From an uncultured Oscillospiraceae bacterium (GTDB taxonomy: Bacteria; Bacillota; Clostridia; Oscillospirales; Ruminococcaceae): 9,143 nt of DNA. The notes under the pieces were generated by a model. That model saw nothing but the letters and a program-made list of their open reading frames with translations, was not told where the DNA came from and searched no databases. Positions within the stretch are counted from its first letter, which is position 1. The number at the start of each line of letters is the position of its first letter. Made by a program: the position numbers and the translations under genes. The stretch spans positions 1 through 9,143 of the forward strand of contig USLH01000094.1 of the NCBI GenBank assembly GCA_900555435.1, in the 5' to 3' direction. Shown piece by piece: positions 1 through 5,302 of the stretch.

Positions 1-123
1 CTGCCGCTGCTTCTTCTGCCTGGGGATTCGATCCTGGTAAAGGCCTCCCATTTTATGGAATTTCCTGAGATGAATCGCAAATTCACCTCAGTGGAAGTGG
101 TGGGCTCACGGAGCTCGACTTAA
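1..123 (+). CDS. murF: C-terminal end of MurF-like ligase (partial)
   Basis: An open frame enters from the left edge and ends at TAA 121-123, giving 40 residues. It contains LLPGDSILVKASHFMEF, which resembles the end of MurF (UDP-N-acetylmuramoyl-tripeptide--D-alanyl-D-alanine ligase), where a PGDxxLVKxSxxM segment precedes a final amphipathic helix. MurF is the cytoplasmic enzyme that adds D-Ala-D-Ala to the peptidoglycan precursor. Only this tail is visible; the ATP-binding and central domains would lie outside the window. The last ~15 residues (NRKFTSVEVVGSRSST) are not diagnostic. The stop codon overlaps the stop of the convergent flotillin fragment. The assignment rests on one short motif, so it is moderate. 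If the 349-371 join is artificial, this gene is not a true neighbour of asnS. Confidence 0.55.
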   Translation: MPLLLLPGDSILVKASHFMEFPEMNRKFTSVEVVGSRSST

Positions 124-392
124 ACGTTTGTCGATGGGAGATCATTAGCTGTTTCCACTGGAGCAGTTGGATCGATCGGGGCAGCTGCGTCAGCCGGATT
201 GGAGGACTCTTTATCCACCGGGGAAGGAACGGTGATTCCGCTGACATTGATGTTCCGGTTTACCTTTGCATCATACGTCTGTGCCTTCAGAATGTCCCTG
301 AAATCCACACCGGTGGCCTCGGACATGGTGTCAAATACCTGCTGCATGACAGCCGCCGTATTTCCGGAGATCCAGATACCAGGAGTAGTCAT
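120..392 (-). pseudogene. C-terminal fragment of a flotillin-family (SPFH) protein
   Basis: The 90-codon frame contains AAVMQQVFDTMSEATGVDF and then AQTYDAKVNRNINVSGI. From memory this resembles the C-terminal tail of clostridial flotillin-like membrane-scaffold proteins; a short Pro/Ala/Asp-rich end follows. The SPFH domain and the coiled-coil Ala-Glu repeats that should precede it are absent. The ATG at 392 is not a real start: residues 1 to about 4 (MTTP) are asnS DNA read in another frame, residues ~5-14 fall in the shared stretch, an in-frame TGA lies three codons upstream, and there is no ribosome site. The authentic flotillin part is therefore about 120-371. Its stop (TAA, 122-120) overlaps the stop of the convergent murF tail. 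This is either a truncated gene remnant or half of a chimeric join. Confidence 0.55.
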
Positions 393-1629
393 CGGGATTC
401 AGGTGGAAGTACTCCATGCTCTGAAGGAGGACGTTCATCCGCTCCTCACGCTGGCTTCCGCCAACGATCTCACCGATGCCGGGAACCAGAAGGTCCATGG
501 CGGCAACGGTCTTGCCGTCGTCGTTCAAACGCATATAGAACGCCTTGATCTCCCGGGGATAGTCGGTGACGAAGACGGGCTTTTTGAAGATCTTTTCGGT
601 GAGGAAGCGCTCATGCTCGGTCTGGAGATCCACGCCCCAGTAGACAGGATAGTCGAACTCGTCCTTGTGGGGTTCCAGCAGCTCGATGGCTTCGGTGTAG
701 GTGACATGGGCGAAGTCGGCGTCTACCAGCGCAGTCAGGCGCTCCACCAGACCCTTGTCATAGAAGTTGTTGAAGAAGGCCATCTCATCGGGGCAGGTGT
801 CCAGGACGTAACGGATGACGAATTTCATCATGTCCTGTACCACGCGCATATCGTCGTGGATGTCGGCAAAGGCCATTTCCGGCTCCACCATCCAGAATTC
901 GGCGGCGTGGCGGGCGGTGTAGGATTTCTCAGCCCGGAAGGTGGGGCCGAAGGTGTAGACGTTGCCCAGAGCCATGGCCATGCACTCGGCTTCCAGCTGG
1001 CCGGAAACGGTGAGGTTGGCGGCTTTGCCGAAGAAGTCCTGGGAGAAGTCGACGGAGCCGTCCTCGGTGAGAGGAGGATCCTTCGGGTCAAGGGTGGTGA
1101 CCCGGAACATCTCGCCGGCGCCTTCGCAGTCGGAGGCGGTGATCAGGGGGGTATGGACGTAGGCGAAGCCCCGTTCGTTGAAGAACTTGTGGATGGCATA
1201 GGCGCAGACCGACCGGACCCGGAAGACGGCCTCAAAGGTGGTGGTCCGGGGACGGAGATGGGCGATGGTGCGGAGGTATTCCAGAGTATGGCGCTTTTTC
1301 TGCAGGGGATAGTCGGGGGTGGAAGCACCTTCCAGGACGATCTCGGAAGCGTGAATTTCGTAGGGCTGCTTTGCCTCGGGGGTGAGGATCACCTGACCGG
1401 TGACGGTGATGGCGGAGCCTACGTTGTAGCGGGTCACGTCCTTATAATTGGGCAGCTTGTCAGCCTCAAAGACAATCTGCAGGTTTTTAAAGCAGCTGCC
1501 GTCGTTTAATTCGATAAAGCCCAGTGCTTTGGAATCCCGGATGGTGCGGACCCAGCCGGAAACGGTCACCGTTTTCCCGCCGTAATGGGGGAAATCCCGG
1601 TGCAGCACCGCAATTTCAGTACGAGTCAT
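331..1629 (-). CDS. asnS: Asparaginyl-tRNA synthetase, 3'-truncated
   Basis: AsnRS charges tRNA-Asn with asparagine using ATP in the cytoplasm. Residues ~17-101 form the OB-fold anticodon-binding domain (VTVSGWVRTIRDSKALGFIE). Class II motif 1 lies around 148-163 (FFNERGFAYVHTPLIT) and motif 2 around 231-250 (FRAEKS...EFWMVEPEM). VPGIGEIVGGSQREER near 382-397 is typical of AsnRS. The start is ATG 1629, with GGAGG at 1641-1637 and a 7-nt spacer. The family usually runs to about 460 residues and ends in a motif 3 block like GFGLGFER...IRDVIPFPRT. Here the homology stops at WYLDLRKYGGC, and a few unrelated residues lead to TGA at 333-331. Motif 3, with its ATP-binding arginine, is therefore missing, and the product as written should be inactive. 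The frame otherwise has no defects, which suggests a recent break or an assembly join rather than old decay. Confidence 0.93.
   Translation of the reverse strand: MTRTEIAVLHRDFPHYGGKTVTVSGWVRTIRDSKALGFIELNDGSCFKNLQIVFEADKLPNYKDVTRYNVGSAITVTGQVILTPEAKQPYEIHASEIVLEGASTPDYPLQKKRHTLEYLRTIAHLRPRTTTFEAVFRVRSVCAYAIHKFFNERGFAYVHTPLITASDCEGAGEMFRVTTLDPKDPPLTEDGSVDFSQDFFGKAANLTVSGQLEAECMAMALGNVYTFGPTFRAEKSYTARHAAEFWMVEPEMAFADIHDDMRVVQDMMKFVIRYVLDTCPDEMAFFNNFYDKGLVERLTALVDADFAHVTYTEAIELLEPHKDEFDYPVYWGVDLQTEHERFLTEKIFKKPVFVTDYPREIKAFYMRLNDDGKTVAAMDLLVPGIGEIVGGSQREERMNVLLQSMEYFHLNPDDYSWYLDLRKYGGCHAAGI
349..371. other. Junction between asnS and flotillin/murF blocks
   Basis: On the minus strand these 23 bases encode (D)LRKYGGC in the asnS frame and ISGNTAAV in the flotillin frame, and both readings are plausible family sequence. 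To the right only asnS makes sense; to the left only the flotillin tail does. The shared stretch marks a join at short homology. I cannot tell from sequence alone whether it is biological or an assembly artefact. Confidence 0.65.
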
Positions 1630-1668
1630 AGAAAAGCCTCCATTTATGAATTGATGCCAGATAGGAAT

Positions 1669-1697
1669 ATTTTACTCCATTTTGGAGGGTACGTCAA
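1669..1697 (-). promoter_or_regulatory. asnS promoter (sigma-A type)
   Basis: On the minus strand the -35 is TTGACG (1697-1692), then a 17-bp spacer, then the -10 TAAAAT (1674-1669). Each hexamer is one base from consensus. The predicted start near 1662 gives a leader of about 33 nt, too short for a T-box. The spacer contains the inverted repeat CTCCATTTTGGAG (1675-1687), a possible operator or a chance palindrome. Confidence 0.7.
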
Positions 1698-1710
1698 TCG
1701 GTTCTGCGGG

Positions 1711-1737
1711 AAAAATGGCAGATTTTCGCCGAAAATC
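1711..1737 (-). terminator. Possible weak terminator after sdaAA
   Basis: GATTTTCGCCGAAAATC (1721-1737) is a perfect 7-bp inverted repeat with a 3-nt loop, 23 bp past the sdaAA stop. On the minus strand it is followed by TGCCATTTTT, so the T run begins a few bases late. The stem is AT-rich, so termination may be partial. It separates the serine dehydratase operon from the asnS promoter. Confidence 0.35.
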
Positions 1738-1760
1738 CACGGAATTTCCGGAAGTGGGAC

Positions 1761-2645
1761 TCATTCGGGATCCGTTTGATTCCGTTTCTGGAGGGCGGCA
1801 GCCAGCTCCAAGCCGGTTTTCGTGGTGGCCAAGCCCCCGGTGGCAGTCTCCCGGAGGGCAGTCGGGAGCTGGCGTCCCACCCGGTTCATGGCTTCCACGG
1901 TGTCGTCGAAGGGGATATGGCTGGTAATGCCTGCTAAAGCCAGATCGGCGGCGGTCAGGGCGTTCATGACGCCTCCGGCATTCCGCTTGACGCAGGGGAT
2001 CTCCACCAGTCCTGCCACAGGGTCGCAGACAAGACCCAGCATATTTTTAATGGAAATGGCGGCGGCGTCGAAGCTCTGAGCGGGGGCACCGCCCAGCAGT
2101 TCCACCACGGCGGCTGCGGCCATGGCGGAAGCGGAACCGCATTCCGCCTGGCATCCGCCTTGAGCGCCGGCTAAGCAGGCGTGCTCGCCGATGATCTGTC
2201 CCACCAGTCCGGCGGTGAGAAGGCTTCTGACCACCGCTTCCCGGGGGAGGGCGTGTTCGTCAGCTACGGACAAAACAGCGGCAGGGACGATGCCGCAGGA
2301 GCCGGCGGTGGGGCAGGCCACGATCCGCCCCATGGAGGCGTTTATCTCCGAGCAGGAGAGGGCGAAGGCCACGGCTTTTGCGGCGGTTCCGCTTAAAAGG
2401 GAAGTGCCGGACTTGCGGCGCTGCTCGTAAAGATAGGCGTCTCCGCCGGTCAGGCCGCTGACGGAGCGGACGGGGGCTTCCAGGGCTTTTTCGGCAGAGG
2501 CTTTCATAACGGCGAGCATCTGGTCGAAGCGGGAGAGGATCTCCTTTTCCGGAGTGCCGCTCTGGGCCGATTCCCGGAGGAGGGCGTAGCTGCTTAAAGA
2601 GAGGGACTGCTCTTTGCAGGCGGCGAGGACTTGAAGAGCGTTCAT
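1761..2645 (-). CDS. sdaAA: L-serine dehydratase, iron-sulfur alpha subunit
   Basis: This is the catalytic subunit of the two-subunit L-serine ammonia-lyase (serine to pyruvate plus ammonia, cytoplasmic, oxygen-sensitive). The 294-residue length fits the family. CPTAGSCGIVPA lies at 111-122, GGCQAECGSASAMA at 163-176 and VCDPVAGLVEIPC at 206-218. Cys165, Cys207 and Cys218 are spaced 42 and 11 apart, matching the [4Fe-4S] ligand spacing known for single-chain bacterial serine dehydratases, so the cluster site looks intact. The start ATG at 2645 overlaps the sdaAB stop by 4 bp (ATGA), with AAAGGAG five bases upstream inside sdaAB, implying translational coupling. It is cotranscribed with sdaAB and probably feeds pyruvate metabolism from amino acids. 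No defect is visible. Confidence 0.95.
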   Translation of the reverse strand: MNALQVLAACKEQSLSLSSYALLRESAQSGTPEKEILSRFDQMLAVMKASAEKALEAPVRSVSGLTGGDAYLYEQRRKSGTSLLSGTAAKAVAFALSCSEINASMGRIVACPTAGSCGIVPAAVLSVADEHALPREAVVRSLLTAGLVGQIIGEHACLAGAQGGCQAECGSASAMAAAAVVELLGGAPAQSFDAAAISIKNMLGLVCDPVAGLVEIPCVKRNAGGVMNALTAADLALAGITSHIPFDDTVEAMNRVGRQLPTALRETATGGLATTKTGLELAAALQKRNQTDPE

Positions 2646-3355
2646 TTCTGCTCCTTTCCGGAAGGGACGCTTCCTGCGGATTCATCGGTGGGCTGGAGGA
2701 GCTTCACCCAGATGATGCCAGGAATTTTCCGGATGGCGGCGGCAAGGTCTGCGCCGGTGAGGCTGTCCAGTTCGATGTACATATGGGCGGTGCGGTCTTC
2801 CTGATTCCGGCTGACCCGCATATTGCCGATGTTGATGCCCAGTTCGTAGAGGATGAAAGTGATGTTGGAGATAACACCGGGGGTGTCCCGGTGGTGGGTG
2901 ACTAGGATCGGGCGTTCGCCGGTGAAGTTCACCTCCATGCCGTCGATGATGCTGACCACCACCTGTCCGCCGCCGATGGAGGAGCCCAAGATCTCATGGA
3001 TCTCGCCGGAGTTGGTGGTGATGACGAATTTGACGGTGTTGGGGTGGACGTTTTCCCCCAGGTCGGTGGGGATGAATTCGTAGCGGAGTCCTTTTTCTCT
3101 GGCAAGCTCGAAGGAATGGCGGAGCCGTTCGTCGGAGGGGTTCAGGTTCAAAAGCCCTGCCAGCAGGGCTTTGTCAGTTCCGTGGCCCCGGTAGGTGGCG
3201 GCGAAGGAGCCGTGGAGGTACATCTTTGCTTCCCGGATGTCGCCGCCGACCAGCTTGTAAGCCATTTTGCCCAAGCGGGCGGCTCCGGCGGTGTGGGAGC
3301 TGGAGGGGCCGATCATGATGGGGCCCATGATGTCGAAAAGAGAGGGGGTGGACAT
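2642..3355 (-). CDS. sdaAB: L-serine dehydratase beta subunit with ACT domain
   Basis: This is the partner of SdaAA in iron-sulfur L-serine dehydratase. The chosen start, ATG 3355, yields 237 residues beginning MSTPSLFDIMGPIMIGPSSS, the canonical N-terminus, with SSSHTAG at 18-24. An upstream in-frame ATG at 3640 would add 95 residues unlike the family and would start upstream of the promoter, so it is rejected. AAAGGA sits seven bases before the chosen start. Residues ~149-220 form an ACT domain (PILVTHHRDTPGVISNITFI), which in such enzymes contributes to ligand-dependent regulation or subunit contact. The ~17-residue tail after the ACT domain is Ser/Gly-rich and variable. It is the first gene of the operon, and its stop lies within the sdaAA start. 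Confidence 0.95.
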   Translation of the reverse strand: MSTPSLFDIMGPIMIGPSSSHTAGAARLGKMAYKLVGGDIREAKMYLHGSFAATYRGHGTDKALLAGLLNLNPSDERLRHSFELAREKGLRYEFIPTDLGENVHPNTVKFVITTNSGEIHEILGSSIGGGQVVVSIIDGMEVNFTGERPILVTHHRDTPGVISNITFILYELGINIGNMRVSRNQEDRTAHMYIELDSLTGADLAAAIRKIPGIIWVKLLQPTDESAGSVPSGKEQK

Positions 3356-3369
3356 AGAACGTCCTTTCT

Positions 3370-3382
3370 CCGGCGGAGCCGG
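3370..3382 (-). promoter_or_regulatory. GC hairpin in the sdaAB leader
   Basis: CCGGCTCCGCCGG on the minus strand is a perfect 5-bp stem with a 3-nt loop, ending just before the AAAGGA ribosome site of sdaAB in a predicted ~46-nt leader. It has no T run, so it is not a terminator. It may affect translation or RNA stability, or be chance. Confidence 0.35.
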
Positions 3383-3407
3383 GTATGGATTTGGGCGCTT
3401 TTTCTTT

Positions 3408-3436
3408 AGTATACCACGGACGGACAGGTTTTCCAA
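3408..3436 (-). promoter_or_regulatory. sdaAB-sdaAA promoter
   Basis: On the minus strand: -35 TTGGAA (3436-3431), a 17-bp spacer, and an extended -10 TGGTATACT with the hexamer at 3413-3408. The -10 is one base from consensus and the TG extension offsets the weaker -35. Predicted start is near 3401. Confidence 0.75.
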
Positions 3437-3462
3437 TAGGAATTCTTTTTTTCGGCGATTTG

Positions 3463-3471
3463 TGGTACAAT
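3463..3471 (+). promoter_or_regulatory. Promoter of the ECF sigma operon (extended -10)
   Basis: TGGTACAAT is an extended -10 (hexamer TACAAT 3466-3471, one base from consensus). No good -35 lies at the right distance; the T-rich TTCTTT at 3443-3448 is the best match. Basal transcription by the housekeeping sigma is likely. I see no obvious second, ECF-type (AAC-containing) promoter for autoregulation. Confidence 0.55.
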
Positions 3472-3544
3472 GAAAGAAAATGCGCAAACTTCCGGAAAAA
3501 CTTTTTTGGAGGCTGAAGGCGGGGAAGGAAAAACGTCGTTCTCT

Positions 3545-3567
3545 CTTTCGGAAGCGGAAAACGAAAG
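3545..3567 (+). promoter_or_regulatory. Small hairpin in the sigma-operon leader
   Basis: CTTTCG (3545-3550) and CGAAAG (3562-3567) can pair around an 11-nt loop, immediately upstream of the GGTGA that probably serves as the weak ribosome site. It lies in a ~105-nt leader between the promoter and the sigma start. The rest of the leader shows no recognised riboswitch. Confidence 0.25.
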
Positions 3568-3584
3568 GCGGTGAAAATGAGTGT

Positions 3585-4094
3585 ATGGACAACCGGGAAT
3601 TTGAAGCATTGGTCCGGCAATATGAAAAGCTCGTTTTCACCGTCTGCTATCAGCTGGTGAAGGATTACGGGGAAGCCCAGAATCTGACCCAGGAGACGTT
3701 TTTTTCCGCTTACCAGCACATTGAAAGCTGTCAGAACGGCAACTACAAGCCATGGCTCATCCGCATCGCTTCCAACAAGGCGAAGGACTTCTTAAAATCC
3801 GCCTACCACCGGAAGGTGGATACGGTGGAGGAATGGGAAGATCTGCCGCTGCGGCCGGAAGGGTCGGCGGAGGAGAGGAGCCTTTCCCGGGAAGGGCTCC
3901 GGCAGGCAAGGGATGCCATTCTGTCGCTGGATGAGCCGTACCACAAAGTGGCGGAGCTTTATTTTCTGGAGGAACGGTCAGTGGACGAGATCGCCGAAGC
4001 GCTTCGGCGGCCGAAGAAGACCGTGGAAACGCAGCTGTACCGGGGACGGCAGAAGCTGCAGCGGATACTGACGGAAAGGGGGATCCATCTATGA
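3585..4094 (+). CDS. ECF-family RNA polymerase sigma factor
   Basis: This is a 169-residue sigma-70 family factor with region 2 at ~5-72 (YEKLVFTVCYQLVKD, then AQNLTQETFFSAYQHI for 2.2) and region 4 at ~108-163, including the helix-turn-helix RSVDEIAEALRRPKKTVETQ. There is no region 1.1 or 3, as expected for the extracytoplasmic-function class. ATG 3585 is chosen because MDNREFEALVRQYEKL aligns with usual ECF N-termini. The ribosome site is weak (GGTGA, about 10 nt upstream). An in-frame ATG at 3480 would add 35 mostly basic residues and leave almost no leader. The stop overlaps the anti-sigma start (ATGA, 4091-4094), a coupling typical of a sigma and its inhibitor. The target regulon cannot be read from this window. 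Confidence 0.93.
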   Translation: MDNREFEALVRQYEKLVFTVCYQLVKDYGEAQNLTQETFFSAYQHIESCQNGNYKPWLIRIASNKAKDFLKSAYHRKVDTVEEWEDLPLRPEGSAEERSLSREGLRQARDAILSLDEPYHKVAELYFLEERSVDEIAEALRRPKKTVETQLYRGRQKLQRILTERGIHL

Positions 4095-4591
4095 AACTAT
4101 TTGGGGAAGACGGGCATCTGACCGATGAGGGGCTGAGAGCGCTGATCGCCGGGGAGCTGGACGAAATGGGACGGCTGGAAACGGCGGAGCATCTGGACTT
4201 CTGCGACCAGTGCGTGGAGCGGTACAGCGAACTGCTGACCGAAGAGGTGGAGCTGACCCCGCCGGAGGAGGCGGCGCCTTCCGTGATGGAGCGGATCCGG
4301 AAGCGGGGGCGGCTGATCTTTGTAAACCGGTTCGTCCGGGTATCGGTCGCAGCGGCACTGACTCTGATCCTCTGGGGCGGATTTGAACGGATCGGGCTGT
4401 TTGTCCCCACCGATCAGCATGCCGAGAATATGAGCGAAGCGACCCGGTACGTTTCCGGGAAGTTCTCCGGATGGAACAACGCTCTGGATAAGCTGCTCTC
4501 CGGGTTCAATGTTTTCCTTAATACGCCCCGTTCGGAGAGAACGGATGCCAATAAGAACGAGACTGCCGGTGCTCCGGCAGGAGAAAGGTAG
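4091..4591 (+). CDS. Membrane zinc-finger anti-sigma factor
   Basis: The 166-residue protein has an N-terminal cytoplasmic domain with His34-x3-Cys38-x2-Cys41 (EHLDFCDQC), the core motif of zinc-containing anti-sigma domains. A single membrane span lies at about 82-104 (VRVSVAAALTLILWGGF), followed by a ~60-residue presumably external tail ending in a Lys/Glu/Ala-rich stretch. It probably holds the ECF factor inactive at the membrane until an envelope signal releases it. The start ATG lies in the sigma stop, with AAAGGGGG eight bases upstream, supporting near-equal synthesis. The external part has no domain I recognise, so the signal is unknown. Release by site-specific proteolysis is common in the family but cannot be seen here. 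Confidence 0.85.
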   Translation: MKLFGEDGHLTDEGLRALIAGELDEMGRLETAEHLDFCDQCVERYSELLTEEVELTPPEEAAPSVMERIRKRGRLIFVNRFVRVSVAAALTLILWGGFERIGLFVPTDQHAENMSEATRYVSGKFSGWNNALDKLLSGFNVFLNTPRSERTDANKNETAGAPAGER

Positions 4592-4600
4592 GAGCCTTTT

Positions 4601-5290
4601 ATGTGGAATTACAATCAGAACGGTTCGGAACAGAACCGGAATCCTCAGGCTGGGTATTCGCAGGAGTACCAGCCCAATGCACTGCAGTACCCCAACGCAC
4701 CCCAGCAGTCTCCTCAGCCGCCCAAAAAGCCCAACGGTGGGAAGAGTCGGGGGCTGGCGGTCTTTTTCGGGCTTTTGCCCGGAGCAGGGCATATGTACCT
4801 TGGGAAGATGATGAAGGGCCTTACGTTCATGATCCTTTTCTGGGGGATTATCGCCCTTGCGTCCGTGCTGGAGATGGGCGTGATCATCCTGGCGCTGCCG
4901 GTCTTGTGGTTCTATGCGTTTTTTGACAACCTCAATCTGGCGGGGCTTACCGCAGAGGAGCGGGCGGCGGTGCCGGATGAGCTGTTCTTCGGGCTGCTTT
5001 CGGGAAAAGAGCTGAAAAATACCTCCATTTTCCGGAAGCGGAACGTGGCGCTGGGCGTGTGCTTCATTGCCGCCGGCGTGATCATGCTCGTCAACATGAC
5101 TCTGCGGTATCTGCTGGACGCCCTGTCCCAGATCTTCCAGACGATGAATCTGGCGTTGTTTTGGAACCTCTATTACAGCCTGCCGAGGATTGTCGTAGCA
5201 GTGATCGTGATCGTGCTGGGCGTGCATTTTGTCCGGGGCGGAAAGAAAAAAGAGCCTGCGGACGACGTGACCCCCTATCAGGGAAAGTAA
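4601..5290 (+). CDS. TM2-like multi-pass membrane protein
   Basis: The function is unknown. The 229-residue protein opens with a ~48-residue Asn/Gln/Pro-rich cytoplasmic-type region (from MWNYNQNGSEQ to PKKPNGGK). Hydrophobic stretches follow at about 51-68, 73-108 (probably two spans), 148-166 and 193-211, then a Lys-rich tail. FFGLLPGAGHMYLGKMMKG at 55-73 resembles the PGxGxxYxGxxxxG motif of TM2-domain and related small membrane proteins. The ribosome site TAGGAG lies seven bases before the start, and the gap after the anti-sigma gene is only 9 bp, so it is in the same operon. It is likely an inner-membrane member of the sigma-controlled envelope module. I see no enzymatic motif. Confidence 0.8.
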   Translation: MWNYNQNGSEQNRNPQAGYSQEYQPNALQYPNAPQQSPQPPKKPNGGKSRGLAVFFGLLPGAGHMYLGKMMKGLTFMILFWGIIALASVLEMGVIILALPVLWFYAFFDNLNLAGLTAEERAAVPDELFFGLLSGKELKNTSIFRKRNVALGVCFIAAGVIMLVNMTLRYLLDALSQIFQTMNLALFWNLYYSLPRIVVAVIVIVLGVHFVRGGKKKEPADDVTPYQGK

Positions 5291-5302
5291 AAGGAGAAAG
5301 AG

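Larger units (their letters stand above)
3395..3485. repeat. Imperfect inverted repeat carrying two divergent promoters
   Basis: The minus strand of 3417-3395 reads GTGGTATACTAAAGAAAAAG then CGC. The plus strand of 3462-3485 reads GTGGTACAATGAAAGAAAAT then GCGC. With one gap they match at about 20 of 23 positions, facing outward around a ~44-bp centre. Each arm holds an extended -10 element and the first transcribed bases. Confidence 0.55.

Noticed and set aside
199..1509. 436-codon plus-strand open frame
   Set aside because: It is antisense to asnS, which has full family motifs. The translation is Gly/Val/Asp-rich low-complexity sequence typical of the complement of a GC-rich gene.
1630..1760. 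T-box riboswitch upstream of asnS
   Set aside because: Only ~33 nt of leader is predicted, with no T-box consensus, specifier loop or antiterminator pairing.
3480..3584. 35-residue basic N-terminal extension of the ECF sigma from ATG 3480
   Set aside because: The predicted transcript start is about at this ATG, leaving no ribosome site, and the added residues are low-complexity basic. The family N-terminus matches the start at 3585. A leaderless form cannot be fully excluded.
3356..3640. 95-residue N-terminal extension of SdaAB from ATG 3640
   Set aside because: It would start upstream of the sdaAB promoter (3436-3408) and overlap the sigma gene. The extension is unlike SdaAB, and ATG 3355 has a good ribosome site and the canonical N-terminus.
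4097..5227. 376-codon minus-strand open frame
   Set aside because: It lies opposite the anti-sigma and TM2-like genes, which have proper ribosome sites, motifs and operon spacing. The His/Pro/Gln/Arg-rich translation is typical of antisense frames.
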